Source: Prochlorococcus sp. AG-449-G23
Lineage (GTDB): Bacteria > Cyanobacteriota > Cyanobacteriia > PCC-6307 > Cyanobiaceae
Direction: 5' to 3'
NCBI GenBank assembly: GCA_003209585.1
Contig: QCQJ01000014.1
Coordinates: 1-33,608, forward strand
DNA: 33,608 nucleotides
Numbering within the stretch: position 1 is the stretch's first letter; each line of letters begins with the position of its first letter. A program made the translations under genes and the position numbers. Positions 26,746 through 33,608 of the stretch are shown here, in pieces. Under the pieces are notes generated by a model that saw nothing but the letters and a program-made list of their open reading frames with translations, was not told the origin of the DNA and made no database searches.

Positions 26746-26853
26746 ATGACAAAGATTAAAGCAATAAAATTATCTTTACAATTCGTTCCTTATCTTTTCA
26801 TTGTAGTCACTATTTTGACAGCATTTGGATCTAATAGCGGAACATGGGCATGA
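26746..26853 (+). CDS. 35-residue single-helix micro-protein (first of a pair)
   Basis: ATG at 26746 to TGA at 26851-26853 encodes 35 residues. The start is basic (MTKIKAIKL), followed by one hydrophobic helix at residues 10-28 (SLQFVPYLFIVVTILTAFG) and a short polar end NSGTWA. This topology is what is seen in many small photosystem or cytochrome subunits, but the sequence matches none that I know (PsbX, PetM, PetN, PetG, Psb30). Its TGA overlaps the ATG of the next small frame by 4 bases, ATGA. There is no strong Shine-Dalgarno sequence before it, only an A-rich AAAAGAAAAAA. The coding call rests on the Lys-then-helix layout and the ATGA junction. Confidence 0.55.
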   Translation: MTKIKAIKLSLQFVPYLFIVVTILTAFGSNSGTWA

Positions 26854-26960
26854 ATGATCTCAAGATTAGTGGTTTAAATAAAATCTGGTCTAGTCGCTTT
26901 TTAGTGTTATTTTTCATATTTTTAGGTTGTATTTCACTCATCAATATTGCTTACGTTTAA
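26850..26960 (+). CDS. 36-residue single-helix micro-protein (second of a pair)
   Basis: ATG at 26850 to TAA at 26958-26960 encodes 36 residues. Residues 1-16 are polar and basic (MNDLKISGLNKIWSSR), followed by one hydrophobic segment (FLVLFFIFLGCISLINIAYV) to the end. It overlaps the first micro-ORF by 4 bases in the +2 frame, a usual sign of coupled translation. It faces murA, with 31 bases between stops. I recognise no family. Confidence 0.55.
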   Translation: MNDLKISGLNKIWSSRFLVLFFIFLGCISLINIAYV

Positions 26961-26991
26961 ATAATTTACTATTTCTAATGCTCTTTGCATT

Positions 26992-28362
26992 TTAGGCCGC
27001 TCTATAACGAGGAATATCTGCAGGGTCAGAACTAGACTTAAATTCCTTATTTGTTAAAGTTTTTTTGTTAAACTCTCTTGTTATTTTTATACCCAATATT
27101 TTTAATTTTGATTCAAAATTTTCATAACCTCTATCCAAATGCTCTAAACCATAAATTCTACTAGTGCCTTCAGCTATAATCCCAGCAATTATTAATGCAG
27201 CTGAAGACCTCAAATCAGATCCAACTAGATCCATCCCCTTAAATTTTTTAACACCTTTGATACACGCTATATTTTTATTTAAATTTATATTTGCCCCCAT
27301 TTTGTTAAGTAAATGAACATGGTTCATCCTGTTTTCGAAAATTGTTTCAGTTATCTGTGATTCACCATTCGCGATTGCCATTAAAGTTGTAAATGGTGCT
27401 TGCAAATCAGTTGGAAATCCTGGGAAAGGAGCTGTTTCAATATCTACCCCTTTGATCTTTCTACCCTTGATTGTAATTGAATTACCTTTAATAGTAATTT
27501 TACTTCCACTCTCTTGAAGCTTATTCGTGACAGCTTCAAGATGATTAGGAATTACAGGAGAAATTGTTATCGAAGAGGAAGTCGCAGCAGCAGCTATTAA
27601 AAAAGTGCCAGCTTCTATTCGATCTGGAATTACTTTATGAGTGCAACCACACAGCTTATTAACACCATCAATAATTATTTTTTCTTTGCCAGAGTCGTAA
27701 ATTTTTGCCCCCATTTTATTTAGCATTTGGCATAAATCCTGAATCTCAGGTTCTCTCGCAGCATTCTCAATCGTAGTTCTTCCCTCCGCTAATGATGCGG
27801 CCATTATTAAAGTTTCAGTGGCTCCTACGCTTGGGCACTTTAATTTGATATGGGTACCATGCAGTTTATTAGTCTCGTCCTTTATTCTTGCTTTGACAAT
27901 TCCTTCTTCAATAACAATTTCAGCTCCTAAGGCTTGAAGTCCATTTATGTGCTCATCTATGGGCCTTGAACCAATATTGCATCCTCCAGGTAAGGGGACT
28001 TTAGCCTCTCCATATTTACTTAATAATGCACCAATACAAAAGAAACTAGCTCTTAATCCATTAACAAGTTCATATGGAAGATCTTTGATAGAAATATTTT
28101 TTGGATCTATCTCTAAGCGATTATTTTTGTGTATTAATTTAATACCTAAACTCTTTAGGATATTCCCCATTTTTTCTATATCGGTAAGACGAGGAACATT
28201 CTCAAGAATTATCCTTTCATTAGTTAGCAATGATGAGGCCAATAAAACTAAGGCAGAATTCTTGGCACCACTTATTTCAACTTTTCCATGTAAGTTACCT
28301 TGGCCAAAAATCTTTAAATTTTGAGATTTAAGATATGACTTCTTTTTGCTTACGCAAATCAT
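26992..28362 (-). CDS. murA: UDP-N-acetylglucosamine 1-carboxyvinyltransferase MurA
   Basis: MurA transfers enolpyruvate from PEP to UDP-GlcNAc, the first committed step of peptidoglycan synthesis in the cytoplasm. The 456-residue product has ISGAKNSALVLLASSLL near residue 31, with the substrate-binding Lys-Asn pair. Cys128 in PLPGGCNIGSRPIDEH is the active-site Cys that fosfomycin modifies, so a fosfomycin-sensitive enzyme is expected. APFPGFPTDLQAPFT and DLRSSAALIIAGIIAEG are family motifs. The N-terminal start at 28362 gives about 14 extra residues before the MurA core; a downstream start is possible. It is divergent from the methyltransferase gene. Confidence 0.95.
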   Translation of the reverse strand: MICVSKKKSYLKSQNLKIFGQGNLHGKVEISGAKNSALVLLASSLLTNERIILENVPRLTDIEKMGNILKSLGIKLIHKNNRLEIDPKNISIKDLPYELVNGLRASFFCIGALLSKYGEAKVPLPGGCNIGSRPIDEHINGLQALGAEIVIEEGIVKARIKDETNKLHGTHIKLKCPSVGATETLIMAASLAEGRTTIENAAREPEIQDLCQMLNKMGAKIYDSGKEKIIIDGVNKLCGCTHKVIPDRIEAGTFLIAAAATSSSITISPVIPNHLEAVTNKLQESGSKITIKGNSITIKGRKIKGVDIETAPFPGFPTDLQAPFTTLMAIANGESQITETIFENRMNHVHLLNKMGANINLNKNIACIKGVKKFKGMDLVGSDLRSSAALIIAGIIAEGTSRIYGLEHLDRGYENFESKLKILGIKITREFNKKTLTNKEFKSSSDPADIPRYRAA

Positions 28363-28573
28363 TAAGGCTTAATTTATTAGATTCATCATGACAAAGGAAA
28401 ACTTGTAAGTCCACCCTATGTAACGTCATGAATATTAATTAAAAGTGAAAATGTATTTTTTTTGATTTCTTGGGAGATAAAAATTTAATAAATAATTGAT
28501 CAAAATATTTATGTAATTAAAATATAGTTGATACGCATTTTTTAAATTACTCATAGAACATACTTTTTTAAAA

Positions 28574-29413
28574 ATAACTAGTAAAAACAATAATCTAGTT
28601 AAAAGATTTAGATCATTTAAAAGAGGATCATCTCCAAAAGATCAAGACTTTTTTTGCATAGAGGGTACACATCTTATTGAAGAATTGCTGAAGTCTGGGA
28701 AAAATCCCTCTAAGATTTTAGTTACCGAAAAATGGCTAAGAAAGAATCAAAATCTAAGCAAAAAATTTCATCATTCATTAATAAATATTGTCTCAGAGGA
28801 AGTCTTGTCATCTGCGATTTCAACAATTAATCCAGATGGGATAGCAGCCTTAGTAGAGATTTCAGAAATACCTAATTATCAATTTAATAGAAAAGATGAT
28901 TTTGTTCTTGTCCTCGATAGGATTCAAGATCCTGGGAATATGGGTAATCTTTTTAGAACTGCTTTAGCTGCTGGTGTTGATGCAATTTTTTTAGCTGGAG
29001 GTGCTCACCCATTAGGCCAAAAGGTATTAAGGGCATCTTCTGGTGCAGTTTTTCATCTGCCATTTTTAAGATTTGATGGAAATGAAGAAGAAATATTAAA
29101 TTCTTTACTCAAGTCTTTGTCTGAATTATCAAATGTAGGATTTAAGATATTTTCTACTAGTAGCCATAACAAAAGTTCAAAAAAACCTTCAAAACCATAC
29201 TGGGAAGTTGATTGGTCTAGATGCACCGCATTAATTTTGGGTAATGAAGGTCAAGGTATTCATGAAAAAATTCAAGAAGCTTTTAATGAAACAATTACAA
29301 TTCCGCATAGTGAGATTGTAGAATCATTGAATGTGGCTTGTGTTGCAGTTCCGTTATTACTAGAACGAAAAAGAGTCGCATACACCTCTAATAAATTAAC
29401 AAAAAGTGACTGA
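28574..29413 (+). CDS. SpoU/TrmH-family RNA 2'-O-methyltransferase, start codon unusual
   Basis: A SPOUT-fold enzyme that methylates ribose 2'-OH groups in rRNA or tRNA. The three motifs are clear: LDRIQDPGNMGNLFRTALAA, then LILGNEGQGI, then VESLNVACVAVPLLLERKR. The N-terminal substrate-binding domain (ITSKNNNLVKRF and later FFCIEGTHLIEE) is in frame from base 28574 on, although the first ordinary start codon is a TTG at 28685, inside that domain. There is no ATG, GTG or TTG between the in-frame stop at 28529 and 28685. I annotate from the ATA at 28574; an ATA at 28553 is another possibility. It overlaps lpd by 8 bases. Confidence 0.85.
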   Translation: MTSKNNNLVKRFRSFKRGSSPKDQDFFCIEGTHLIEELLKSGKNPSKILVTEKWLRKNQNLSKKFHHSLINIVSEEVLSSAISTINPDGIAALVEISEIPNYQFNRKDDFVLVLDRIQDPGNMGNLFRTALAAGVDAIFLAGGAHPLGQKVLRASSGAVFHLPFLRFDGNEEEILNSLLKSLSELSNVGFKIFSTSSHNKSSKKPSKPYWEVDWSRCTALILGNEGQGIHEKIQEAFNETITIPHSEIVESLNVACVAVPLLLERKRVAYTSNKLTKSD

Positions 29414-30845
29414 TTCAAATTTTGATTTTGATTTAATCGTAATAGGAGCAGGATATGGAGGTTTTGATGCCGCTAAGCATGCTGCTGGTAAGGGACTGAA
29501 AGTCGCAATAGTAGAATCTTCTGATATGGGAGGTACTTGTGTTAACAAGGGTTGTGTCCCATCTAAAGCTCTTTTGGCTGCAAGTGGAAAAGTTAGAGAA
29601 ATCGCTGATTATGAACATTTAGCTAGATTTGGTATTCATGCTTCCCCAGTAAGGTTCGAGAGATCAAAAATTGCAGATCATGCAAATAATTTAGTTTTAA
29701 ATGTTAGAGAAAATTTAACAAAAACTCTTAAAAGGAGTGGAGTTGAAATTATTTTGGGCATTGGCAGAATTGAAGGAAATCAAAAAGTAGGTGTAAGAGA
29801 TAAAAACGGAATTGATAAAATTTTCACATGTAAGAATATTGTTATAGCAACTGGTTCTTCTCCTTTTGTACCCCGTGGAATAACTTTGGATAATAGGACT
29901 GTATTTACTAGTGATGATGCGGTTAAACTTGAGTGGCTGCCAAGATGGATAGCAATTATTGGAAGCGGATATATAGGACTAGAATTTGCTGATGTTTATA
30001 CAGCTCTTGGTTGTGAAGTTACTATGATCGAGGCTTTGGAAAATATTATGCCAACATTTGATCCCGACATCACTAAAATTGCTAAGAAAAACCTTATTCA
30101 ATCGAGAGATATAGACACAAAATCAAATGTCTTTGCGACAAAAATAACACCTGGATGTCCTGTAAAAATAGAACTGACAGATGCAAAATCTAAGGAAGTT
30201 GTAGAAACTTTAGAAGTTGACGCTGTACTTGTTGCAACTGGCAGAAGTCCTAATAGTAATAACTTAAATCTTGATTCGGTTGGTATCGAACCAGTAAAAG
30301 GGTTCATTCCTATAGATGATCAAATGAGAGTTAAGAATGGTGATGAAATAATACCTAACATTTGGGCTGTTGGAGATGTAACAGGCAAACTAATGCTTGC
30401 CCATACAGCTGCAGCGCAGGGTACAATTGCTGTTGATAATATTTGCGGTGGTAATGTCGAAATTAACTATAAAAGTATCCCTGCAGCAACTTTTACTCAC
30501 CCTGAGATAAGTTCAGTTGGTCTCTCTGAAGCTGAAGCTAAAGAGATATCTGCTAAAGAAAATTTTACTTTGGGAGTTGTCAAAAGTTTCTTTAAGGCTA
30601 ATTCAAAAGCATTGGCTGAGTTGGAGAGTGATGGATTACTAAAGTTGATTTTCAATAAAGATAATGGGAAAGTATTAGGTGCTCATATTTTTGGGTTACA
30701 TGCAGCTGATTTAATTCAAGAAATTTCGAACGCTATTTCAAGGAACCAAGATGTAATTGAATTATCCAAAGAAGTTCATACTCATCCCACTCTTAGTGAA
30801 GTAGTTGAGGTCGCATATAAACAAGCGGCTTCTCAAATAAAATAA
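29406..30845 (+). CDS. lpd: Dihydrolipoyl dehydrogenase
   Basis: This flavoenzyme reoxidises dihydrolipoamide in pyruvate dehydrogenase or the glycine cleavage system. The 479-residue product has the FAD fold IVIGAGYGGFDAAKHA near the start, the redox disulfide Cys45/Cys50 (GGTCVNKGCVPSKALL), the NAD-binding IIGSGYIGLEFADVY, the FAD motif IPNIWAVGDVTGKLMLAHTA and the C-terminal EVHTHPTLSEVV with the catalytic His. The start is a GTG at 29406 (MTDSNFDFDLIVIGAG), which overlaps the end of the methyltransferase gene by 8 bases. It ends 12 bases before trpC. Confidence 0.95.
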   Translation: MTDSNFDFDLIVIGAGYGGFDAAKHAAGKGLKVAIVESSDMGGTCVNKGCVPSKALLAASGKVREIADYEHLARFGIHASPVRFERSKIADHANNLVLNVRENLTKTLKRSGVEIILGIGRIEGNQKVGVRDKNGIDKIFTCKNIVIATGSSPFVPRGITLDNRTVFTSDDAVKLEWLPRWIAIIGSGYIGLEFADVYTALGCEVTMIEALENIMPTFDPDITKIAKKNLIQSRDIDTKSNVFATKITPGCPVKIELTDAKSKEVVETLEVDAVLVATGRSPNSNNLNLDSVGIEPVKGFIPIDDQMRVKNGDEIIPNIWAVGDVTGKLMLAHTAAAQGTIAVDNICGGNVEINYKSIPAATFTHPEISSVGLSEAEAKEISAKENFTLGVVKSFFKANSKALAELESDGLLKLIFNKDNGKVLGAHIFGLHAADLIQEISNAISRNQDVIELSKEVHTHPTLSEVVEVAYKQAASQIK

Positions 30846-30857
30846 TATCTAAAATTA

Positions 30858-31745
30858 ATGGAGATAAGACGCAGGCCACCAAATCCAACAGTAAGGGTAG
30901 AAAATTTAGAATATGCTGTGCCTCATAGAGAAGCACAAGCAAAAAATATTCTGGAAGAAATTGTATGGCACAAGGACATTGAAATTAAGAATTTTAAAAA
31001 AATAGTCTCTTTAGAAGATCTCATCAAAAAGATTGAAAACCTTCCTGCTCCCAAAGATTTTTATAAAAATATCTTGGAGTCAAAAATAAAACCAGGAGTA
31101 ATTGCTGAAATAAAAAAAGCTAGTCCGAGTAAAGGAGTTATTAGAAAAGATTTTAACCCTGAAGACATAGCAATTTGTTATGAAGGATTAGGTGCATCAT
31201 GTATCTCAGTACTTACCGATACAAGGTTTTTTCAAGGTAGTTATGAAATACTCGAAACTGTAAGAAAATCAACTAATCTCCCTCTACTCTGCAAAGATTT
31301 TATTATTTCTGCTTATCAGATTTATAAAGCAAGGGTATCTGGTGCTGATGCAATATTATTAATCGCTGCGATTTTAAGTGATGACGATTTAATTTATTTA
31401 AAGAAAATAGCTGATAATTTAAAGATGAGTGTTCTTGTTGAAGTCCATAACTCTAAAGAATTAGAAAGGATTCTAAAGTTAAAATCTTTTAATTTGATTG
31501 GAATAAATAATAGGGACTTAAAGACTTTTAAAACTGATTTAAAAACATCAATAGAATTGATGCATACATATGCAGATATATTTTTAAAACAAAATATTAT
31601 TCCCATAAGTGAATCTGGAATTAATTGTGCCGAAGATTTAGAATCGCTTAGATCTATTGGAATCAAGGGAGTATTAATTGGTGAAACTTTTATGAGAGAA
31701 ACTGATATTGAACAATCGTTCAAGAAATTATTTAATTCAATTTAA
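30858..31745 (+). CDS. trpC: Indole-3-glycerol phosphate synthase
   Basis: TrpC closes the indole ring in tryptophan synthesis, converting CdRP to indoleglycerol phosphate. The 295-residue product is longer than the usual 255-265 by an N-terminal extension ([20 protein letters not shown]) typical of cyanobacterial members. The barrel motifs are complete: [56 protein letters not shown] and ISESGI, with [11 protein letters not shown]. Catalytic Lys and Glu residues lie in these. It follows lpd by 12 bases and is probably read from the same promoter as the methyltransferase. Confidence 0.96.
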   Translation: MEIRRRPPNPTVRVENLEYAVPHREAQAKNILEEIVWHKDIEIKNFKKIVSLEDLIKKIENLPAPKDFYKNILESKIKPGVIAEIKKASPSKGVIRKDFNPEDIAICYEGLGASCISVLTDTRFFQGSYEILETVRKSTNLPLLCKDFIISAYQIYKARVSGADAILLIAAILSDDDLIYLKKIADNLKMSVLVEVHNSKELERILKLKSFNLIGINNRDLKTFKTDLKTSIELMHTYADIFLKQNIIPISESGINCAEDLESLRSIGIKGVLIGETFMRETDIEQSFKKLFNSI

Positions 31746-31800
31746 TATTGACTTCAAATCGTGCTATAAAATTGAATAAACAGAGTTGTACTGAATATAT

Positions 31801-32472
31801 ATGCAGGCTGTAATTTTAACAGGTATAGTTGCCGGATTTGTGCATGTAGTTAGTGGTGCTGATCATCTAATTGCAATGGCACCAGCAGCGATTAATAATC
31901 CCCAAAAAGCTCTTAAAAATAGTTTCTCATGGGGCTTGGGACACTCTTCAGGTGTCCTCTTGTTAGCTTTTCTAGCGATTTTTATTAAGGATATTGCGCC
32001 ATTAAACAAATTTTCTAATATTGCCGAATTCCTAGTTGGAATTTCTCTTCTAATTGTTGGAGTATTTGCTATAAAAAATTCTTTTCACTTAAGTATTCAC
32101 TCGCATTCCCATAAGCATGAGAATGGAATTGCCCATCGTCACTTTCACTTGCATGTTAAAGAACAAAAAAATAATAATAAGCACTCACATGCTTTGACTG
32201 GTTTGGGCTTGCTACACGGTATAGCTGGAGGTTCACATTTTCTTGCAGTTCTTCCTGCTTTAGCACTACCTATAACAAGCGCTTGCTTATATTTGATTGC
32301 ATATTTGATTGGTTCACTAATAAGTATGAATCTTTTTACTTTTTTAATATCTTTTACCACCTTTAAAGCAAGTCAAAAATTTATTAAAAGGTTAATAGCT
32401 TTAGCAGGAGGGCTTTCCTTTTCTTTGGGATTATTTTGGATTCAAAGAAGTGCTTCTGTTTTTTTGAATTAA
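31801..32472 (+). CDS. sodT: UreH-type nickel transporter, SodT-like
   Basis: A 223-residue membrane protein with about six hydrophobic segments. The first helix carries HVVSGADH, the HX5DH form of the nickel/cobalt transporter motif seen in UreH-type proteins. GLGHSSGVLLL and LLHGIAGGSHFLA are the following family segments. The loop at about residues 98-130 is very His-rich (HSHSHKH, AHRHFHLHV, KHSH) and should bind metal. The gene is opposite to sodX and sodN. In marine picocyanobacteria with Ni-SOD a transporter of this type, called sodT, accompanies sodN and sodX, so nickel import for SOD is the likely job. The last 42 bases overlap the end of sodX on the other strand. Confidence 0.82.
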   Translation: MQAVILTGIVAGFVHVVSGADHLIAMAPAAINNPQKALKNSFSWGLGHSSGVLLLAFLAIFIKDIAPLNKFSNIAEFLVGISLLIVGVFAIKNSFHLSIHSHSHKHENGIAHRHFHLHVKEQKNNNKHSHALTGLGLLHGIAGGSHFLAVLPALALPITSACLYLIAYLIGSLISMNLFTFLISFTTFKASQKFIKRLIALAGGLSFSLGLFWIQRSASVFLN

Positions 32473-32823
32473 AAAATTTTTTAATTTAGGAATAATTAAT
32501 TTAGAGGTGACAATCCCAATTATTTTTTCGTTATTGATTAAGCCAAATTTATTACTATCTTCGCTAAATTCAATATTATCGCCAATAACCTCAACATTAT
32601 TTTGATTTACTGAATTTATCCTTTTTATTAAGTTTTTATTTTTAAGTGGATGATTAAAAATAATTATTTGTCGATTCTTAAGTATTGATTTATTCTTTTT
32701 ATATTTTTTAAAAAAAACAATATCCCCTTCTTTTAGGCAAGGTAACATCGATTCACCACTAATAATGGCAGTTTTTCTTAAACCTAAAAAAAATAAAATA
32801 AAATCAAAAAAACTTTTGAAAAT
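32431..32823 (-). CDS. sodX: SodX: S26 signal-peptidase-like Ni-SOD maturation protease
   Basis: SodX belongs to peptidase family S26 and is thought to cut the N-terminal propeptide of Ni-SOD, freeing His1 for nickel binding. The catalytic Ser is in SGESMLPCLKEGD and the general-base Lys is in NLIKRINSV. An ordinary ATG at 32748 would start within SGES-MLP and so lose the Ser. The frame is open to a TAG at 32836-32838, and the residues before it (FKSFFDFILFFLGLRKTAII) make the expected membrane anchor. No ATG, GTG or TTG occurs there, so I annotate from an ATT at 32823; the ATT at 32826 is equally possible. It starts 8 bases (or 5) after sodN. Confidence 0.86.
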   Translation of the reverse strand: MFKSFFDFILFFLGLRKTAIISGESMLPCLKEGDIVFFKKYKKNKSILKNRQIIIFNHPLKNKNLIKRINSVNQNNVEVIGDNIEFSEDSNKFGLINNEKIIGIVTSKLIIPKLKNFLIQKNRSTSLNPK

Positions 32824-32831
32824 AATTCTGG

Positions 32832-33305
32832 TTAGCTAGCTTTTACGAAAGCGTCTGACCTTCCTTTTGAGGCCCAGAAAATATTATGAATTTTTTCTAC
32901 ATAACTCATAAGTTCTTCAGCTTGAGCTAAGTCAATATTAACTTTGCATGCACTACATAATTTGGCCGCCTTCCAAATGGTTTCATGTAAGTCTGGATAG
33001 GTTTCTAAGTGAACTGGTTTAAAGTAATCTGTCCATAAAATTAGAATTTCTTTCTTTGTTTCTTTTGCTTGATCTTCTTTAACTGCAACATATCTAGAAA
33101 ATGTATTACTGTAAGCAGCCCACTCTGCTGAATCAGTGCTAGAAGGAGGTTCTAATGCAATAAGTTTTTTTGTCATTGATAAAACTGCTTCAGCTGCAAC
33201 TCTCGTAGATGCTGGGTCGTAAACACCACAAGGACCGTCACAGTGAGCATGGACTGACAATGGGGATTTTTTATCTAGAAAAGAATTGATGAATTTACTT
33301 AACAT
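32832..33305 (-). CDS. sodN: Nickel superoxide dismutase precursor
   Basis: Ni-SOD converts superoxide to oxygen and hydrogen peroxide. It replaces Fe-SOD in most marine Prochlorococcus, which lowers the need for iron. The 157-residue precursor has a 20-residue propeptide ending SVHA, followed by the nickel hook HCDGPCGVYDPA; after cutting, His1, Cys2 and Cys6 of the mature enzyme bind nickel. The helical remainder includes ETYPDLHETIWKAAKLCSACKV. The gene precedes sodX by 5-8 bases and probably forms one transcript with it. The ATG at 33305 (MLSKFINSFLDKK) is the natural start. Confidence 0.97.
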   Translation of the reverse strand: MLSKFINSFLDKKSPLSVHAHCDGPCGVYDPASTRVAAEAVLSMTKKLIALEPPSSTDSAEWAAYSNTFSRYVAVKEDQAKETKKEILILWTDYFKPVHLETYPDLHETIWKAAKLCSACKVNIDLAQAEELMSYVEKIHNIFWASKGRSDAFVKAS

Positions 33306-33321
33306 TTCAAATATTTGATGT

Positions 33322-33335
33322 TGTATATATATTAC
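33322..33335 (-). promoter_or_regulatory. Possible -10 region of sodN
   Basis: Reading leftward, GTAATATATATAC about 20-30 bases before the sodN ATG resembles an extended TATAAT-type -10. No good -35 hexamer is evident. The call is weak, because AT-rich intergenic DNA gives many such matches. Confidence 0.3.
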
Positions 33336-33384
33336 TTGGAGATTAACTAAATTGAAAAGTCTTAGATATTTTTTCTTACTTAAT

Positions 33385-33608
33385 TTAATTGACTTTTAAT
33401 AATTCAACTTCAAATATTAAAGTCGCATTAGCAGGTATTACATTTCCTGCTCCTCTTGATCCGTATCCAAGTTCCGGAGGTATTGTTAATTTTCTTTTAC
33501 CTCCAACTTTCATGCCTGCTACACCTTCGTCCCAGCCTTTTATTACTCGTCCAGCACCCAATGGAAAGCTGAATGGAGCTCTTCCGATACTTGTATCAAA
33601 TTGTGTCC
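33385..33608 (-). CDS. FKBP-type peptidyl-prolyl cis-trans isomerase, 3' part
   Basis: A protein-folding enzyme of the FKBP family that catalyses proline isomerisation. The window holds only its C-terminal 73 residues and the start lies beyond base 33608. The FKBP core is typical: [20 protein letters not shown], then [20 protein letters not shown], then [14 protein letters not shown]. The residues that line the FK506-type pocket (Val-Ile-x-Gly-Trp and Ile-Pro) are present. Whether it has a signal peptide cannot be seen. It ends 79 bases upstream of sodN on the same strand. Confidence 0.95.
   Translation of the reverse strand, partial: TQFDTSIGRAPFSFPLGAGRVIKGWDEGVAGMKVGGKRKLTIPPELGYGSRGAGNVIPANATLIFEVELLKVN

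Noticed and set aside
31746..31785. TTGACT followed by TATAAA as a sodT promoter
   Set aside because: The spacing between the two elements is only about 11 bases, too short for a normal sigma-70-type promoter.

Overview
The window is 33.6 kb of very AT-rich, densely packed cyanobacterial chromosome. It most likely comes from a high-light-adapted Prochlorococcus. The indicators, read from the sequence and from family knowledge, are a high-light-inducible (Hli) protein, a nickel superoxide dismutase with its own protease and transporter, an inactive ClpR next to ClpP, the cyanobacterial families DUF3086 and DUF3119, an unusual abundance of A+T, and gene spacings of a few bases or outright overlaps. 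The species call is an inference from gene content; I could not run a database search.

Layout. 1-4688: the end of pyrF (+), then a leftward block of a sugar/cation symporter, an MlaE-type permease, DUF3119, DUF3086 and plsY. 4750-7481: tRNA-Gly(UCC), the glycogen debranching enzyme glgX (-), and a roughly 620-base stretch with no confident gene. 7482-8803: HU protein with a clear terminator, then three small secreted or membrane hypothetical proteins (+). 8798-13901: a long leftward block of a PIN/TRAM protein, clpR, clpP, ilvC, cobD, an Hli protein with an N-terminal repeat, and a small membrane protein. 14001-15990: hemW (+) facing panB (-). 16038-21205: SRP RNA, then a leftward cell-division and wall block of tRNA-His, miaB, ddl, a one-helix protein, ftsQ and ftsZ. 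21334-23960: a cytosine-deaminase-like amidohydrolase and an FAD-linked oxidase (+). 23957-26463: tRNA-Leu, argD and folC (-). 26746-26960: two tiny overlapping membrane ORFs (+), facing murA (-). 28553-31745: an RNA methyltransferase, lpd and trpC (+). 31801-33608: the nickel-SOD module sodT (+), sodX and sodN (-), and the end of an FKBP isomerase (-).

How they work together. Most genes are core metabolism (pyrimidine, branched-chain amino acid, pantothenate, arginine, tryptophan, folate, cobalamin) and envelope or cell division. The one complete special-purpose module is nickel SOD: an enzyme precursor, a protease to trim its propeptide and a metal transporter. Small accessory proteins of unknown role lie at 7.9-9.0 kb and 26.7-27.0 kb.

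No mobile elements, CRISPR arrays or obvious foreign islands were seen. The most unusual observations are two genes (sodX and the SpoU-type methyltransferase) whose essential N-terminal parts lie upstream of any ATG, GTG or TTG; the twin overlapping micro-ORFs; the tandem ATG-bearing repeat at the start of the Hli gene; and an argD start only five bases after a tRNA.
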